Shown one piece after another: positions 11,780 through 23,826 of a stretch of DNA of 64,000 nt. The notes beneath the pieces are model-generated. The model was not told the DNA's origin. It ran no database searches and was given only the letters and a program-made list of their open reading frames with translations. Source of the stretch: Niebla homalea (lineage: Eukaryota; Ascomycota; Lecanoromycetes; Lecanorales; Ramalinaceae). The position numbers and the translations under genes were made by a program. The stretch spans positions 434,001 to 498,000 of the forward strand of contig JAHGAU010000034.1 of assembly GCA_019925105.1 (NCBI GenBank). The letters are read 5' to 3'. Every line of letters starts with the position of its first letter. Position 1 is the stretch's first letter.

Positions 11780-14700
11780 ATCATTCCATGGCTCCATCCC
11801 TCCCTTCTTTTTTATTTTCTGGCCCCAGCTGCCTCGTGGTCAAATTCACTTAATGACACCCCTTTCAATTTGTATACAGACTAAGGGAGGCCACCAATAC
11901 CGGCACCAAATACTTTACATCGATTCTGATTGGTTACCTTGGTGCTTTTGCCAAAAATGGTAGCATGGTACACACCAGTAGCTCTTACTTTGGACGTTCT
12001 TCCAGTCATCTCATCCGAGTCGGATGTCATCCCCCCAACCATGTCATCCCTGTTCTTTTTTGCGACATGCCACCGTCTTCCAAGCGGATGGAATATTATT
12101 GGAATTTGGAAAAGGAGCCATGACGGACTGATGGTGGCGGATCATCAGATGACGGGAACGGCACACCCAAACTTTTCCATCCGCACTAGCAATCTTCCCA
12201 ATCAGGTGGTAAATCTTATTGGATCCTTTCAATCTGACCGTCCAATTGCATTTCAATCCATCCATGTGCTACAATTAGTCACCTAGGTACCAACTGCTGT
12301 GCTCAGTCCGATCCTCAACCGCCTTCCCGCCATCTTCATGTTCGGTAAACAGCATGTCAGACTCTGCTTTCGGCTTCTTCCACCTCGCAAGTAGGGAGCC
12401 TTTAGTTGAAACCACTTACATCTCACAAAGTCACAATCCAACCAGCCTCGATCTTGTCGGGCGCTGGAGCCAGGCCGTATCTGATGGTGTGAGTCCCATA
12501 AACCCCGCTGACCATCACTTAGCATCCGGCTGGCATATGATGTGCTGAGGCTTTCCGTCGAATGACGTTTGTGACAGATGTGCACCTTTCCCTTGCCCAA
12601 GCACTTACTGCACCTTCCGCCTTCCGCCCCAAGCCTGAAACCTACCGTTTATGCTTTCGAGTTTCGACACGAAATAGCGGTGACATGGACGTCCATGCCA
12701 TGAAGCGATGTCAGTGTGCATCTGCTATCATTGATACATGAAGCAGTCGATTCGAATGAGAGTAGTCGGCTGTTCCCCTGTGTGTCCTGGAGCAGACGTG
12801 TCTTCCGATCTATGCAAGAGACACTCCCCAAAGGAGTATCTCAGTTCACGTGGATCTCACCACCAGCAAGGCTGAGACAGTCGCAGCAGGGTCCTCTGGA
12901 GCAGCAAGGGTACCAAAGGTTGAATAAATTACCTTCCTCTTTGCGAGTCCAAAAGCAGCAGCAGGTTCTTTGGCGAAGCCGTACCGCTGCAAGGTCAGAA
13001 TGTCATGGCGTTGCACTAGCTGGCCACGCTATTCATGCACAGAGGCACTATCCGCGCTACAACGATTACGTTGAGGGAAAGTTTTGGCTTGGCCTGGCAT
13101 CGGCACTTTACGAAAGCTTTTTCCTCCTTGGCTCCTTCTCATCAGAAAAGGGGTGGCTCCCTGGCCACACGCCTTGGCAAATTGGCTGTAGACAAGGGTG
13201 CACTAGCCTGCGGCTCCTGTCAATTGTCATACCGATGATACCATATTCGGCGTATCAATGACGGTACTCCCCATGCTGTATCGTATGGCTTTACGCAGTG
13301 CAATGAGTCAGATCGTGATGTCAACGAGGTAAAGACGTCATGTCTTCTTCGAGCCTTCTGCGACTGCGCAAGTCTGACAGTGGAGATTACTGCATGCAGT
13401 ACCTGTGCATGGCTAGTCAATACTTAAATCTGCTGAATGACAAAGATGCTTGCCGAGCCTTCTTCTGCAAGGATGACAAGGTCGATATCTTTACCCCTTG
13501 CTGCCACGCGAGGATCACCCCCCCTTTCCCACAACCCGGAACCCAGCGGGATGTCATCAAATAATCCTCCTCCGTGCATAGTCATACTCGTACAACTCGA
13601 CTCTGATCTCCTTGAGCACGGGGTATGAACCGCCTCACGATGCTCGACCGTTATTGTAAGCAGATCACATCATGGACGCTCTACTCCTATCTTACAAAAA
13701 GAGTGAGTAGATTTGTAGGAGCACAATAGAAGCCGACGCGGCGCCGCATCAATGTTCTGGACTTGGTCGATTCTTTGGTCCAGGCCATTTCTCAATGGGG
13801 TGTATGCAATTGCGCATGTGTACCTAGATACAGCAACCGGCCCGGCGCGAGGGATAACATTACTATCGAAGGGTTTGGCCGCTTTGCGCCGAGGGGAAGG
13901 TGTACTGGAGCAGAAGTATGATCACATGTTTGATTGGCTTCGCATTGGTCTAGCTTCAACTGCAGGCTTCCACACCTGCCAGGATACCCATAGTGACATG
14001 GTGGGATCATTTGATTAACCTGAGCGGAGTGAGTGATTGCGGTTCAAGGCGATGCTGGAGCATCAACAAAAGGAGAGGTTAATAAATCAATTGGTCAGTA
14101 CCATCACCTCCCGTCTTTGCTCGTGGAGCGCACGGTCAGTCTGTGATGTTGAGATTTGTCCTCAAGGGGATCCAGCGACATGATGAGCAATGTGCTTCTC
14201 TGCTCCAAGCGCATGTTTCCAGCGCCTCTAGTCCTCCCTCCATTGACACCTTTCATGGCTCGTCAAGCCAAAAGTGGTATTCTGCTGACTATGCATCTGG
14301 ACTGTCTGAGCCACTGACCGCTTCCGTTGGTTTGGTGATTGTAATCTCCACCAGCAGACTTCCTCGTGACCACCTTTTATAATGTGTGCATCATTGTGCA
14401 GATATTGCACAATTCTCCAAGACCATCCAAATGATAGTAGGTAAAGAGCCGTGCCGAAACGAGGATCATGACATCGGTCAATACTCGCCCTGCACGACAT
14501 GTTGTGTGGTGTGACGGATGGGAAGGGCAGGTGCGTTGGCGAGAGGCGCAGCCGCAATGAGGTGCGAGCCGAAGCAGCCTTGTTCCCAGTCCGTGCTGAG
14601 AAATCTACTGTGGAAAACAGGTGCGCGAACTTAGGACTACGGGGCTAGGCATCTGGCAGTGGGCACACTTGCTTTGGCTCATCAGTCCCAAACGCTTAAA

Positions 14701-15400
14701 GTCAAGGGACAAGGCACCGAGGTGCGCTAATAATGACGTCTGCCTCTCAGTGTATATGGACGGAGTCGTTCGCAAGGGCACTTCGATCCAGGCGGAGATT
14801 GGTCACGCTCGCATTCGGTGTAACACGGTGAGCTAATTCGTCCCTCAATCCCGTATCTCCTATATCGGCGAAAGCTCGGCCTTACTTCTTATCCTGATGT
14901 CAAGCATCATGATGAGAGCGCGGTATTGCAGGAGGTTTTCGTGGAATGGCCTTTTATTTGCAGTCACTCCTGACGGGAGCACACGAAAAGGATGCCTGGT
15001 GCCACGTGGTCATGGCAGGCATTCCCGTCCTTGGACGTGCGGGACGGCACAGTGCAGCTAGGTGCTGAGAGGGGGAGCCTGTGTGGGTCTGGTGAGAGCT
15101 CTCGGGGCTTGGTAAGTCCCGAAAGGGTTTCCTGGTTCTGGGCACGTCAGTGTCAGTTGAGTACATGTATGTAAAGGTGTGTAGCCGTGATGATGTAGGC
15201 ACGGGGTTAGGTCCTCGAAAATGACAACAGTGCCGGCCAAAGTGGAGATTGACGACACGGAGCATCTCGATGCGTCATCTCAGCATCTGTCTATGGCCGC
15301 CAAGAGTAACCCCTGACGGAGATCGAAGGTGGGGACGCTGTCACCTGTAGCTCGGAAAGATGTACGGACGTACTTCGAGTTGATCGTACCGTCACGATTC

Positions 15401-15450
15401 GGTGACGCTTGGTGACGTTTGGTGACGCCCGGTGATGCTTGGTGACGCTG
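15401..15450. repeat. 10-bp minisatellite, five units
   Basis: Five consecutive decamers with consensus GGTGACGCTT, each differing by zero to three bases and starting every ten bases from 15401. It lies in noncoding sequence. Confidence 0.9.
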
Positions 15451-16345
15451 TCGCTTTCTCATCACATGGTCTATGCAAAAAAGACGGACCATTCATGGCG
15501 GGCCCCGCCGCCCCAGACCTGCAATAATTCTGGTGGGCGCTATTGAAACATGCAAGCTGCCAGCCTGACCTCGAAACTTCAAGACCATGCTGCTTTAGAC
15601 CCCAATAGTCAGCGCATGTTACGTTACCATGGTATCGGGGCCGTGGTGTCGTATCTTGCGTGATTTATTACAGGTCAGATGATCAAAGTCTCATGCGGCC
15701 CTAGTGGGAACGACCGTTCATTTGCACGGGGTGACGGCACGCTCAGCGCTGATTCAGCGATCGGGGATGCTCGATGTCGTTACTCGTTTGAAGGGCGAAG
15801 GGCGAAGGCGGAAGGGCGTCGGCGGCCCGAACAGGCCTGGAACTCTGGGTAACGAATAGCAAGGCCCAAACTTGCTTCCCGACTTCCTGTGAATCTGTGA
15901 TCGAGAAGAGTCTTTGCCAAGGTTGTCGGAAGTGGTGAAGTGGCATAGCGAAAGACACTACTATTTGCTTGACACCAAATCAAGTATTGCGCAATGGAAG
16001 GCTCTCCTACGTATTCTAAGATCGAAGCGCAGAAAAAACACATCACACATGCGTCGTCCGTCTTGGCCGCCACACTAAAATTTGAGCTAGTGTCATTCAA
16101 AATTTGAAGCACGGGCTCGACGGGTACGAAGATACTTCGTACATCTTGGTTCAAAAGCAATCGCGACATCAATGACTCTGATTCGACGGTTGGGATTCCG
16201 AAAAGCAGAGTCAGTTGAAGCAAGAGTCTGGAAACCTGATTTGTTATCTCCTCCCCTTGGAAATGGCTCAAACGTGGTAATGTATTCTGTAAGATATAGC
16301 TCCATTCAAGCTTTAGATATGATAATCTTGTCGATACATGCACTC

Positions 16346-17029
16346 TCACTCTGGGCTTGCGACTGTATGATTTGTGAATCTTGACATCCCGATCCAGTCA
16401 TTGATGTGGGAGCCCAGATCTCTTTTACACATCGCCTGATTGATGATCGACCACGAATCCCAGACGAACACCCCAACAGCCTTCTCCTGTCCCACAACTG
16501 AATAACCCCACGGGTTGACAAATCGTTTCGTTAAGTCGGCTCCCTCCGCTCCAGCCAGATCATTTGTTGGTGGTCGGAAATGGTCCAAGCACGTGTCCGA
16601 CACTTCCATCGCTTTGCCCAACACGGCGCCCCAGGCCGACAGATCGCTCGGTAAGGGGCTCCACACCTTGAGCGCGGTGGGATCGAACAGCACCAGCATT
16701 GCCACAGCTACGGTACAGGTCTCATAGGTGAAGCATCTGGGCGTCCGCACTTCAGTATTCGGGTAGCGCGGAACTGCGAAGGGTGCTCGGAATTCGTACT
16801 CGGTGCTTCCTGCGTGAGAGATGTTGCTTTCGAGATAACGGATGGCTAGGTGACAGTCAGAAGGGTTAAAGCGCGCGGTCACGAAAGGTTCCGTGTGACG
16901 GTCGCAATAGACGTCCGCGGGAGCTGGAGGTCGCGGATTGGGAGCTAGTTCGGTGGTGCTATTAGAGTCAAGGGCCAAGGAATGGGAGACAAGCAGGACG
17001 AGGAGTGCGACTGTGGATGACAAGATCAT
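16346..17029 (-). CDS. Secreted six-cysteine protein of unknown function
   Basis: A single exon of 227 residues starting at ATG 17029; an upstream in-frame start at 17062 would add eleven residues ahead of the signal. Residues 1-19 form a classical signal peptide (M-I-L-S-S-T-V-A-L-L-V-L-L-V-S-H-S-L-A). The mature part has exactly six cysteines, which could form three disulphides, and N-glycosylation motifs such as N-S-T, N-I-S and N-H-T. Motifs such as D-C-H-L-A-I-R-Y-L and W-S-P-L-P-S-D-L-S-A-W look conserved. No enzyme signature is visible. It could be a wall-associated, apoplastic or effector-like protein. It stands alone in a sparse neighbourhood. Confidence 0.7.
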   Translation of the reverse strand: MILSSTVALLVLLVSHSLALDSNSTTELAPNPRPPAPADVYCDRHTEPFVTARFNPSDCHLAIRYLESNISHAGSTEYEFRAPFAVPRYPNTEVRTPRCFTYETCTVAVAMLVLFDPTALKVWSPLPSDLSAWGAVLGKAMEVSDTCLDHFRPPTNDLAGAEGADLTKRFVNPWGYSVVGQEKAVGVFVWDSWSIINQAMCKRDLGSHINDWIGMSRFTNHTVASPE

Positions 17030-18856
17030 GTTGCTGCTCCGGCAGGTGAGTGGTCTTGCCATCTTTCACAGCTAAAGTTCACTGGTAATGCCTTTGATAA
17101 TGGGAGTGGGTGTGCCCAACCGCCCGAGTCACTCGATGGGGGCCAAGTCAGTCTCCAAGGTAGGCTTCCATCATTTCGCTTGCCTCTTCTTGCTTGGGCT
17201 TGCTGCACCCCAGATGTCTCGCGGGAATGTGATCTGCGGCTGTAGTAGCTCCTGCATGCGTAATCTGACTCGTGTGATACGCGACCAGATCGGCGTTGAC
17301 TTTTTTTGTCACAAGTTTGTCTAACTCTCCATGTCGCCAGTCATTGCTTCTCCGTATACCATTTTTTCTGCGAGTGCGTGGCACTAAGGACATAAACTGA
17401 AAGACAAACTTCAGTCTTCACCGCCCCCCTCGGCACGCACAATGTTTTGCTGATTGAAACATGTAAAATTCGGCCATACCCTACACCTTTTATTCTCTTG
17501 CAGGAGACAGCAGGGCAGAAAAATATGAAAAAAAGAAAACACGTCTCGTGCTCCACGCATCGGTTCGTCTCCTATAACCACGTTCTCCCATGTAAGGAAG
17601 GTATGCAATAGAGTATTGCATACCTTTACTTGAGCAAGATATCTACATTGTTGACTCCACGATGTTCCGCAGCTATTGTTGTGGCAACAGCCAAAGTCAC
17701 TTCGCTCACTCTACCTCTTGAACACGCACAGACCCTATTGGATATTAAGTAATATCCGACTCCTGTTTTCTTGCCCCCCCCCCAAGAGCAATACGAAGAA
17801 AGTAAGGTAGACACGCTTGGTGCACAGGGCTTGCATCTTCATTACTTAACGCCCAACCCCATGAAACTTTCGCGTCCACCCCATTGTTTGAGCGGAAACG
17901 TGGCGGTCGTATCCTGGATAGCGCCTCCATAATGTCCAGTACAGAAAAGGCACACTGACTTTGGGAGCCTCATCACAGAAGATGGAAACGTGCACAGGGA
18001 CCAGAAGAAAGCCACATGGTTCCGTTTTGCTGTCAGTCCGACATTGGCTATAGCACGTTTTCGCACAAGATAAACCAAATGGATATCAAGATATTCCATC
18101 CGTGGGCTCACGCATCCCTCACAATCATCCTCCCAAGAAGAAAAAGGACTTTTCATGACTATTTTTGATAGTGTTGCAATGCATTTTCGTCTCATGCGTC
18201 TCATGCGTACCTTTTTCCAGAGAGGGGGGTGTATATTGACGCCAAACAATCACTGAGAAGAGCTGGTAAGGAGATCCCAAGCGATCAATCACGTCCAGCA
18301 TGAAAGCCCTTTCGCACGTGCTGGGGTAACGTAAATCTCAAGAAGCGTTTGATCCATCAGAAGTCCGGGTACTCCTGTATAAGTAGGCACAGCAATGCTG
18401 ATTCCGCGATCCACCTGGATAGGTTGCCCGCGTCCTGCCGGCCCCAAGCCCAGGCATTGGCATGGTCGAGAAGAGACAACGGTTTAAACGCATTGGGGAT
18501 GTGATTGTAAATGGAAGGAGCCTTCTAATGACATTCATGAATTGAAAGCTGACATAATGAGATCCCATGACCGGCTTTCCACAAAGCCCGAGCTCGACAG
18601 TGCAGACTTGTTGATGGAAAGAATGCGAAGCAAATGATGAATGGAAATATATACTCATGTTCCCAATATTTGAAAAGAAGTGTAAGTTTCAGTCGACGGC
18701 GATGCCAGTGAATCGTGCAGAAGGACGGACACACTCAGATCCCTCGCCTAGCAGAGCCTGTAGCCTCGCACTTGAGTGACGGCCTTGAACGCTATGCTTC
18801 TATCATGCCAAGCGAGGTTATGTCCAATGTTATTTATGGCCTTGACCGTCTCCCTT
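17030..18856. other. Intergenic region, no gene seen
   Basis: 1.8 kb between two minus-strand genes. A frame at 17842-18249 (minus, 135 codons) shows no family features. It contains the inverted repeat at 17598-17626. Confidence 0.5.
17598..17626. repeat. Perfect 13-bp inverted repeat with 3-nt spacer
   Basis: AAGGTATGCAATA, then GAG, then the exact reverse complement. It could extrude as a hairpin or bind a dimeric protein. No gene is nearby on either side. Confidence 0.9.
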
Positions 18857-19940
18857 CTATGCGATTTCCGTCTTTGTCGCAGTATGCGCGCCCAGATCCT
18901 CTGGCCCAGACGCCTCGTTCTTAGGCCAGCCAAACACGGGTCCTGGGTGAGCAATGCTCAGGCAGTACGCTGCGACGATGACCATACTGTGTGTCAAATC
19001 AGCCTCTGTCCAGCACGACCTAGAAGAGAAGAGATGACATACACTCCCTCCAATCCAATGAACAGCCCCTCGTGATGGATCAACGGCCCATTGTACCCAT
19101 CGCTCAACTCATCGATCCGATATATACACCGTATCAAGATCAACAGTATCGCCAGGCTCAGAAACACGATGAGCATTTTGAATTTCGTCGGCAGCACCCG
19201 GCTATCGATGTTCGCATCCTTGGCTCTCGTGTACCGCCACGCGAAGTCCAGGGACAGCACGATGAAGACGCAGAGGGTGAAGACCTGCCAGGACAGGCCG
19301 ACGATGGAAACGTTGACAGCGGTGCGGGAGCCGCCCGAAGAGGTGGAGGAGAGGGCGCCGCCAACGGCTTGGAGGACGAGGGAGAGGATATCGCAGGGGT
19401 GAAGATCCAGTAGTAGAATTTGGGGGGGAAGCACGCGTACTTGGGGCCCATGTAGATGACGCTGTTCACTTCCATTGATCAGCGTGGTTGGAGGAGGGGG
19501 GGGATGGAGGTATTGCTCACATCTTGGAGAGGGTGAAGTAGATTGCTGCTGTGTACCAGACGGGGCCGAAGGTGATGCAGACTGTTGTATTCCAATGTCA
19601 GCGCCATGCTTGTTCCCAGGTGTCTGGTCCCGTATGCCAATCCTGCTGCTCGGCCGCATGTCGATCTCGAGGACTCACTGATCAGGAGGAAGCCATTGAA
19701 CGAGAACGGATTCTGCCACAGCATTATCCTCCCTCCATACCCCAGGATCTCAGAACGACAGCCAATGACCATGAGCGACCCAAACGTGAACGTCGGATAT
19801 CTCAGCCCCTGCACGGCATGTATCATCATGGCGATGCCGAGGAGAACGAGGAAGACGACATTGGCGGCGATGCTCGGCCTGTATTGGTAGACGCCCACGG
19901 AGGCTGGACATAATGCCAGGGTGCAATCGCGTCGGGCCAT
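18857..19940 (-). CDS. RTA1-family seven-helix membrane protein, with one frameshift
   Basis: Fungal RTA1-like proteins are polytopic membrane proteins linked to lipid translocation and azole or 7-aminocholesterol resistance. Exons are 19679-19940, 19521-19581, 19043-19461 and 18857-18986. Family motifs include Y-Q-Y-R-P-S-I-A-A-N, L-G-Y-G-G-R-I-M-L-W, F-S-F-N-G-F-L, F-Y-Y-W-I-F-T-P, C-D-I-L-S-L-V-L-Q-A-V-G-G and H-H-E-G-L-F-I. The ending reads A-H-P-G-P-V-F. Within exon 3 the frame shifts at a run of four G (19396-19399; C on the coding strand): one added base restores T-P-C-D-I and gives 290 residues. As sequenced, the protein would be cut after about 140 residues. Three introns (97, 59 and 56 bp) keep phase. 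Confidence 0.9.
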
Positions 19941-20766
19941 AGACGACCCAGTTGTCAGGGTCAGCGAAGAATTGGGGGTATCTGCTCGCTTGGTCCATTA
20001 CGGAGGCTCAAAGGGTTGTGGGGCAGTCTGCTTTGGGGCCGGACAAAGCAGACGAAGGGGGGAATGATGGAGGTACAACAGCGACAACCTCATTACCGCG
20101 GACAGGGGGCGGATGAAGACTTCATATAGAGACAGTAGTAGAGCATCTCATCGTATTCGGAATGGATGACCAGAAGCAGCTTCACGCGGCCCCTGGTAGT
20201 AGTAGAAGACAGCCTCGTACGCCATAGCTTGCACTTTATTGCTCTATTAATCTCAACGGCTGGCGTCGCTTTTGCACAGAGCCAAAGTGGTGCCGTCGAA
20301 AAGATGTAGTTTCCAACTGGGGGGCGACAAGCCGCAAATCTTGAGATCCCGCTAGTTCTAAGCTTAAGGCGGTAGTAGTTGAGAAATCTAGGCCTACGGA
20401 ATAATGCACGTTAGATCAGGCAAGCCAAGAGGCACCGAAAGCTTGCGAATTCGCGAGAATACCTGGTCATCTTATTGTTCATTGATGAGACTACATGCTC
20501 AATGAAAAGGTAGGAATGAGAGCATCGATTCAAGCCTTCATGAAGGTCTTAATGCTATGCAAACGAGTACGAAGTCCCTGAACAACGGAAATTCTGGACT
20601 GCACGGAATCAGATGCTTTTCTCATATTTGCTCTCATACATTTACCTTGCAATTTCTATATGATGAGGCGATGAGGGACACTATTCTCTCATCCAATGCA
20701 CCTCCAAATTGGAAAGCCCCATCTATGCACCAGGTTCAGTAAGATCATGTGCTTTCCTGCCAGTCT
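19941..20766. other. Intergenic region upstream of the RTA1-like gene
   Basis: 826 bp holding the RTA1-like promoter and the fasciclin gene's 3' flank. An upstream ATG at 19998 opens an 82-codon frame that overlaps the RTA1 start in another frame; it could act as an uORF if transcription starts far enough upstream. Nothing else is recognised. Confidence 0.45.
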
Positions 20767-22206
20767 TTACAATTCAGGATTCTCCATGTATGGCATGAGT
20801 CTCTCCTTGAGATCCTCAACCTCAAGCTCCTCGCCCGCCCATTGCGTTGTGACGCCTGCAACCTCCTTGGGTGGGATGAGTACGTTGCTGACGACATGGA
20901 TGACACCATCGGCGGCAATACCATCTTCAATGGTCACCGTGGCGAATGCATTGATCTTCATATTGATGAAGCGACCATAGCGGGCAACATTGATACTGAG
21001 GGATTTGTCTTTCAACAAGGTCGGGAGATCAATCTAAGAGCAATTAGCAAAGCCTTGAACCATTTTCCGTGCCTTGCTTACGTGAAAGTAGCCTTTCGGA
21101 ATGCCGGACACCTCAGCATCCTCAGTCTTGCCCTTGTAGTAAGCATCTGAGTAGAGGGTCTGGTTGGCGACGACATGGTACTTGAGAAGTGCTTTGAGAT
21201 ACTTGAGGCCGTACTTGCTGAACAAGAAGCCCTCAATCTTTGGCCCAAGCAACTGGAATGCAAAGTTCGACGGGGCAAACAGGGTGCCTCCGACATGATT
21301 GGAAGTATCATTGAGATACTCGAATAGACCAGTCTTGGCCAGACCAAGCTCAAGAGTGCTGAACTCTCCAGGGAGAAATTGAATAATGTCGGCGGCCTTG
21401 GGCGGGGGAACGAGAAGGCTGTCAATGCCGTGGATGACGCCGTTCGTTCCAAAGATGTCCACGGCAATGATGCGGCTGTAGAAGTTGACCGTCAAGCCTT
21501 TGAGACCGATGTTGGTGCTCACCCTCTGCGCCTCGCCACCAATCAATTCGCCACCCAGGAGAGTAGGGACTGTGTGGGTGACCAGGACACGACCTGCAGG
21601 ATAGAATTCTTGGGAGGTGTGGTACATCAGAACTTTCTTCAATTGTTCCTTTGAGGGCTTTGGGGCGTGCTCAGGGATCTTTTCGAACGCGCTGTCGATG
21701 GGAGCGAAGACGGTGTAGTTGGCAGCGGTGCCGTTCAAGAGCTGCACGAGATCGTCGTATTCATTGATCAAGGCAGCCAGTTTGGTAGTGTACTTGCTCT
21801 TTGAGATCAACTCATACACTGTCATGTTTGGCTTGCAGTGGTGGCAGCCTTTCGCCTTCTGGGCCGCTGCCTCGACTTCCTTGATCTTCTCCTCTGCATA
21901 CTCTGTCTTGGACTCGAGCCATGCTTTGGTATCATAGGCCTTTTGGTGACATGTCTTCTTGGCTTTTTGCTCAGTAGTGGAATAGAAGTCGACAGCTTGG
22001 TCGAACATGGACCCAGCAGTGGTGATGGCATTGGATACGTAGGTCTCGGCTTCGTCAACCATGTGTTTCACTTCATGTTGTATGGGCGCAATAATGGTTT
22101 CTTGATTGTGGTGATCAACAATGTCCAGCTCGGCCATTGTCTGCTCATCAGGAATGACCAGGGCGCTCGAAAGGGCTGCCAGCGGCAGCAAATTGATGAA
22201 CTTCAT
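20767..22206 (-). CDS. Secreted protein with two fasciclin (FAS1) domains
   Basis: Exons 21082-22206 and 20767-21033, with a 48-bp intron, give 463 residues. The first 16-18 residues are a signal peptide (M-K-F-I-N-L-L-P-L-A-A-L-S-S-A-L). A lysine- and glutamate-rich linker reaches about residue 120 and ends in a C-H-H-C pair. FAS1 domain 1 covers about 127-270, with N-Y-T-V-F-A-P-I-D-S-A-F, L-M-Y-H and G-V-I-H-G-I-D. Domain 2 covers about 285-435, with G-G-T-L-F-A-P-S-N-F-A-F, L-L-K-Y-H-V-V and D-G-V-I-H-V-V-S-N-V-L-I-P-P. FAS1 domains mediate adhesion; fungal members are usually extracellular or vacuolar. No C-terminal GPI signal is evident. It diverges from the thioesterase gene. Confidence 0.92.
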
Positions 22207-22517
22207 GATGACTGCTATCTCTGTCTCCGGAAAGGAATTGCAATGGCAAGAAGAGAGAGGATGCTGAAGCCTGAAGCTCGAAGGCGCCAGAGAAGGACGT
22301 CAGCACGGGAATCGTACTCGTACTTACGGATTAATGCGGAGTCTTTGCTTTGCCGCCGATGACGAATTGCAAGAGTCATCACCCGCGGCGAGCTTTCCAC
22401 TAGCTCTTAACGCTTATCCCACGGTGGAGACACTGGATGAACTCCGGCAATTCAAGATATCAATCCTGATGATGAACCGTATTGTTTATCGTCAACAATT
22501 TTCTACAAGCTTATAGG
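22207..22517. promoter_or_regulatory. Bidirectional promoter region, fasciclin / thioesterase
   Basis: 311 bp separate the two divergent start codons, so both core promoters must be here. I cannot assign individual elements. Confidence 0.5.
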
Positions 22518-23487
22518 ATGGCAATGGCAAAGCCGCTAATCGTCCCTGCTCTGACGAGCCATACTGCTACAGTCATCTTCGCTCATGGCCTCGGCGATAC
22601 CGGTGCAGGATGGTAGGTCTCCTCGGCTGTTTTGGGAACCAAACATCTCAATCTTGAGACAGGATGCCGGTCATCGAGAATTGGCGTCTGCGTAGACGCT
22701 TTCCAGAGTGCAAATTCATCTTCCCAAACGCCCCTAATATTCCGATTACGGTCGTACGTACTTGAGCAACGGACGTGAAGCGGACGTAATTGACACTCAC
22801 TAGAACTTTGGCATGCAGGTGTGTTGAAGGCAACAGTCATTAATGATGGGATAGTAACCTGATTGATGAAAGATGCCTGGCTGGTACGACATTGTACGCT
22901 CACGAGTCCGATGATCACCCCGACCTCGCATGCAAGTGTATTCTCTGACCGTCATGCATGTAGGTGAACTTCAGTGACCTTGCGAACGCACACGATCAGC
23001 CAGGCATTCTCAAGTCTAGAGACTATTTCAATGGCCTCATCAAGTCCGAGATGGAAGCTGGGATTGCTTCAAATCGTATCGTGATTGGTATGGACAGAAT
23101 TGGCACTACAAGGGTCCACGGTATCTCACACTAATCCTCTCTACAGGAGGCTTCTCCCAAGGTGGCGCTATTTCACTTTTTACTGGCATCGCGTCCTCAC
23201 AGAAGCTGGGCGGCATTTTCGGCTTGTCATCATACCTGTTACTCCATGACAAAATCAAGGAATTCGCGACACAAGATCAGGCTAACATGGAGACACCAAT
23301 TTTCATGGGACACGGCGACTCAGATCCGTTGGTACAGTATCAATGGGGTAAAGACACCGCCAGAGTGCTCCGAGAATTGGGCTGGAAGGTAGACTTCAGG
23401 ACTTACAAGGGTTTGGCCCACAGTGCGGATCCAGAGGAAATCAATGACCTGGAGAAGTGGCTAGATGGAAGGGTATCTGAGCAATAA
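22518..23487 (+). CDS. Acyl-protein thioesterase 1-like serine hydrolase
   Basis: Alpha/beta hydrolase that removes palmitate from proteins or acts on lysophospholipids in the cytosol. Six exons (22518-22612, 22663-22753, 22804-22818, 22873-22893, 22964-23087, 23147-23487) encode 228 residues, the normal family length. Exons 3 and 4 are only 15 and 21 nt but supply N-F-G-M-Q and M-P-G-W-Y-D-I, both part of the conserved family core. Other landmarks are A-H-G-L-G-D-T-G-A-G-W near the start, G-G-F-S-Q-G-G-A with the nucleophilic Ser, G-D-S-D-P-L-V with the Asp, and G-L-A-H-S with the His. The first ATG is used; a second lies two codons on. Confidence 0.93.
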
Positions 23488-23826
23488 GGGTGCACAATTT
23501 GCAGACCGATTGGATACCTTCTACCATCCTTGGTGAAAGTCAGGTGTACAACATTGCGATCGCAGCACCATTGTAACGTCTTCAAGCGCAGCCCAAAGTT
23601 ATTCCTGTCAAGGACGTAGAGGACTTTACCCCTGAAGGAGGCCGCCTTGGCTCCCTGACGAAGTGACTGGCGCTGGAAGATTGGTCGGGCCGAGCGAGCC
23701 CTCTCCGTAGCTTGGTATACAACATCATATCAAGCAAGTTTACATCTATTCCCTAAATCTTTCCGTACTGCACTTGGTCAAGGATAGAAGTGTCCTAGTT
23801 ACGAACCGAATTCTATCCTTTTAATC

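Larger units (their letters stand above)
10732..16345. other. Gene-poor 5.6-kb region
   Basis: Upstream flank of the Zn2Cys6 gene plus downstream flank of the secreted-protein gene. The longest open frames (12716-13261 plus, 181 codons; 15780-16349 minus, 189 codons) show no family pattern, and the second begins with GTG. It contains a pyrimidine tract and a 10-bp minisatellite. I see no transposase or reverse transcriptase signature. Confidence 0.5.

Noticed and set aside
12716..13261. 181-codon plus-strand open frame
   Set aside because: No domain, signal or splice structure; composition is not clearly coding.
15780..16349. 189-codon minus-strand open frame downstream of the secreted protein
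   Set aside because: It begins with GTG, has no recognisable motif, and ends within low-information sequence; probably chance.
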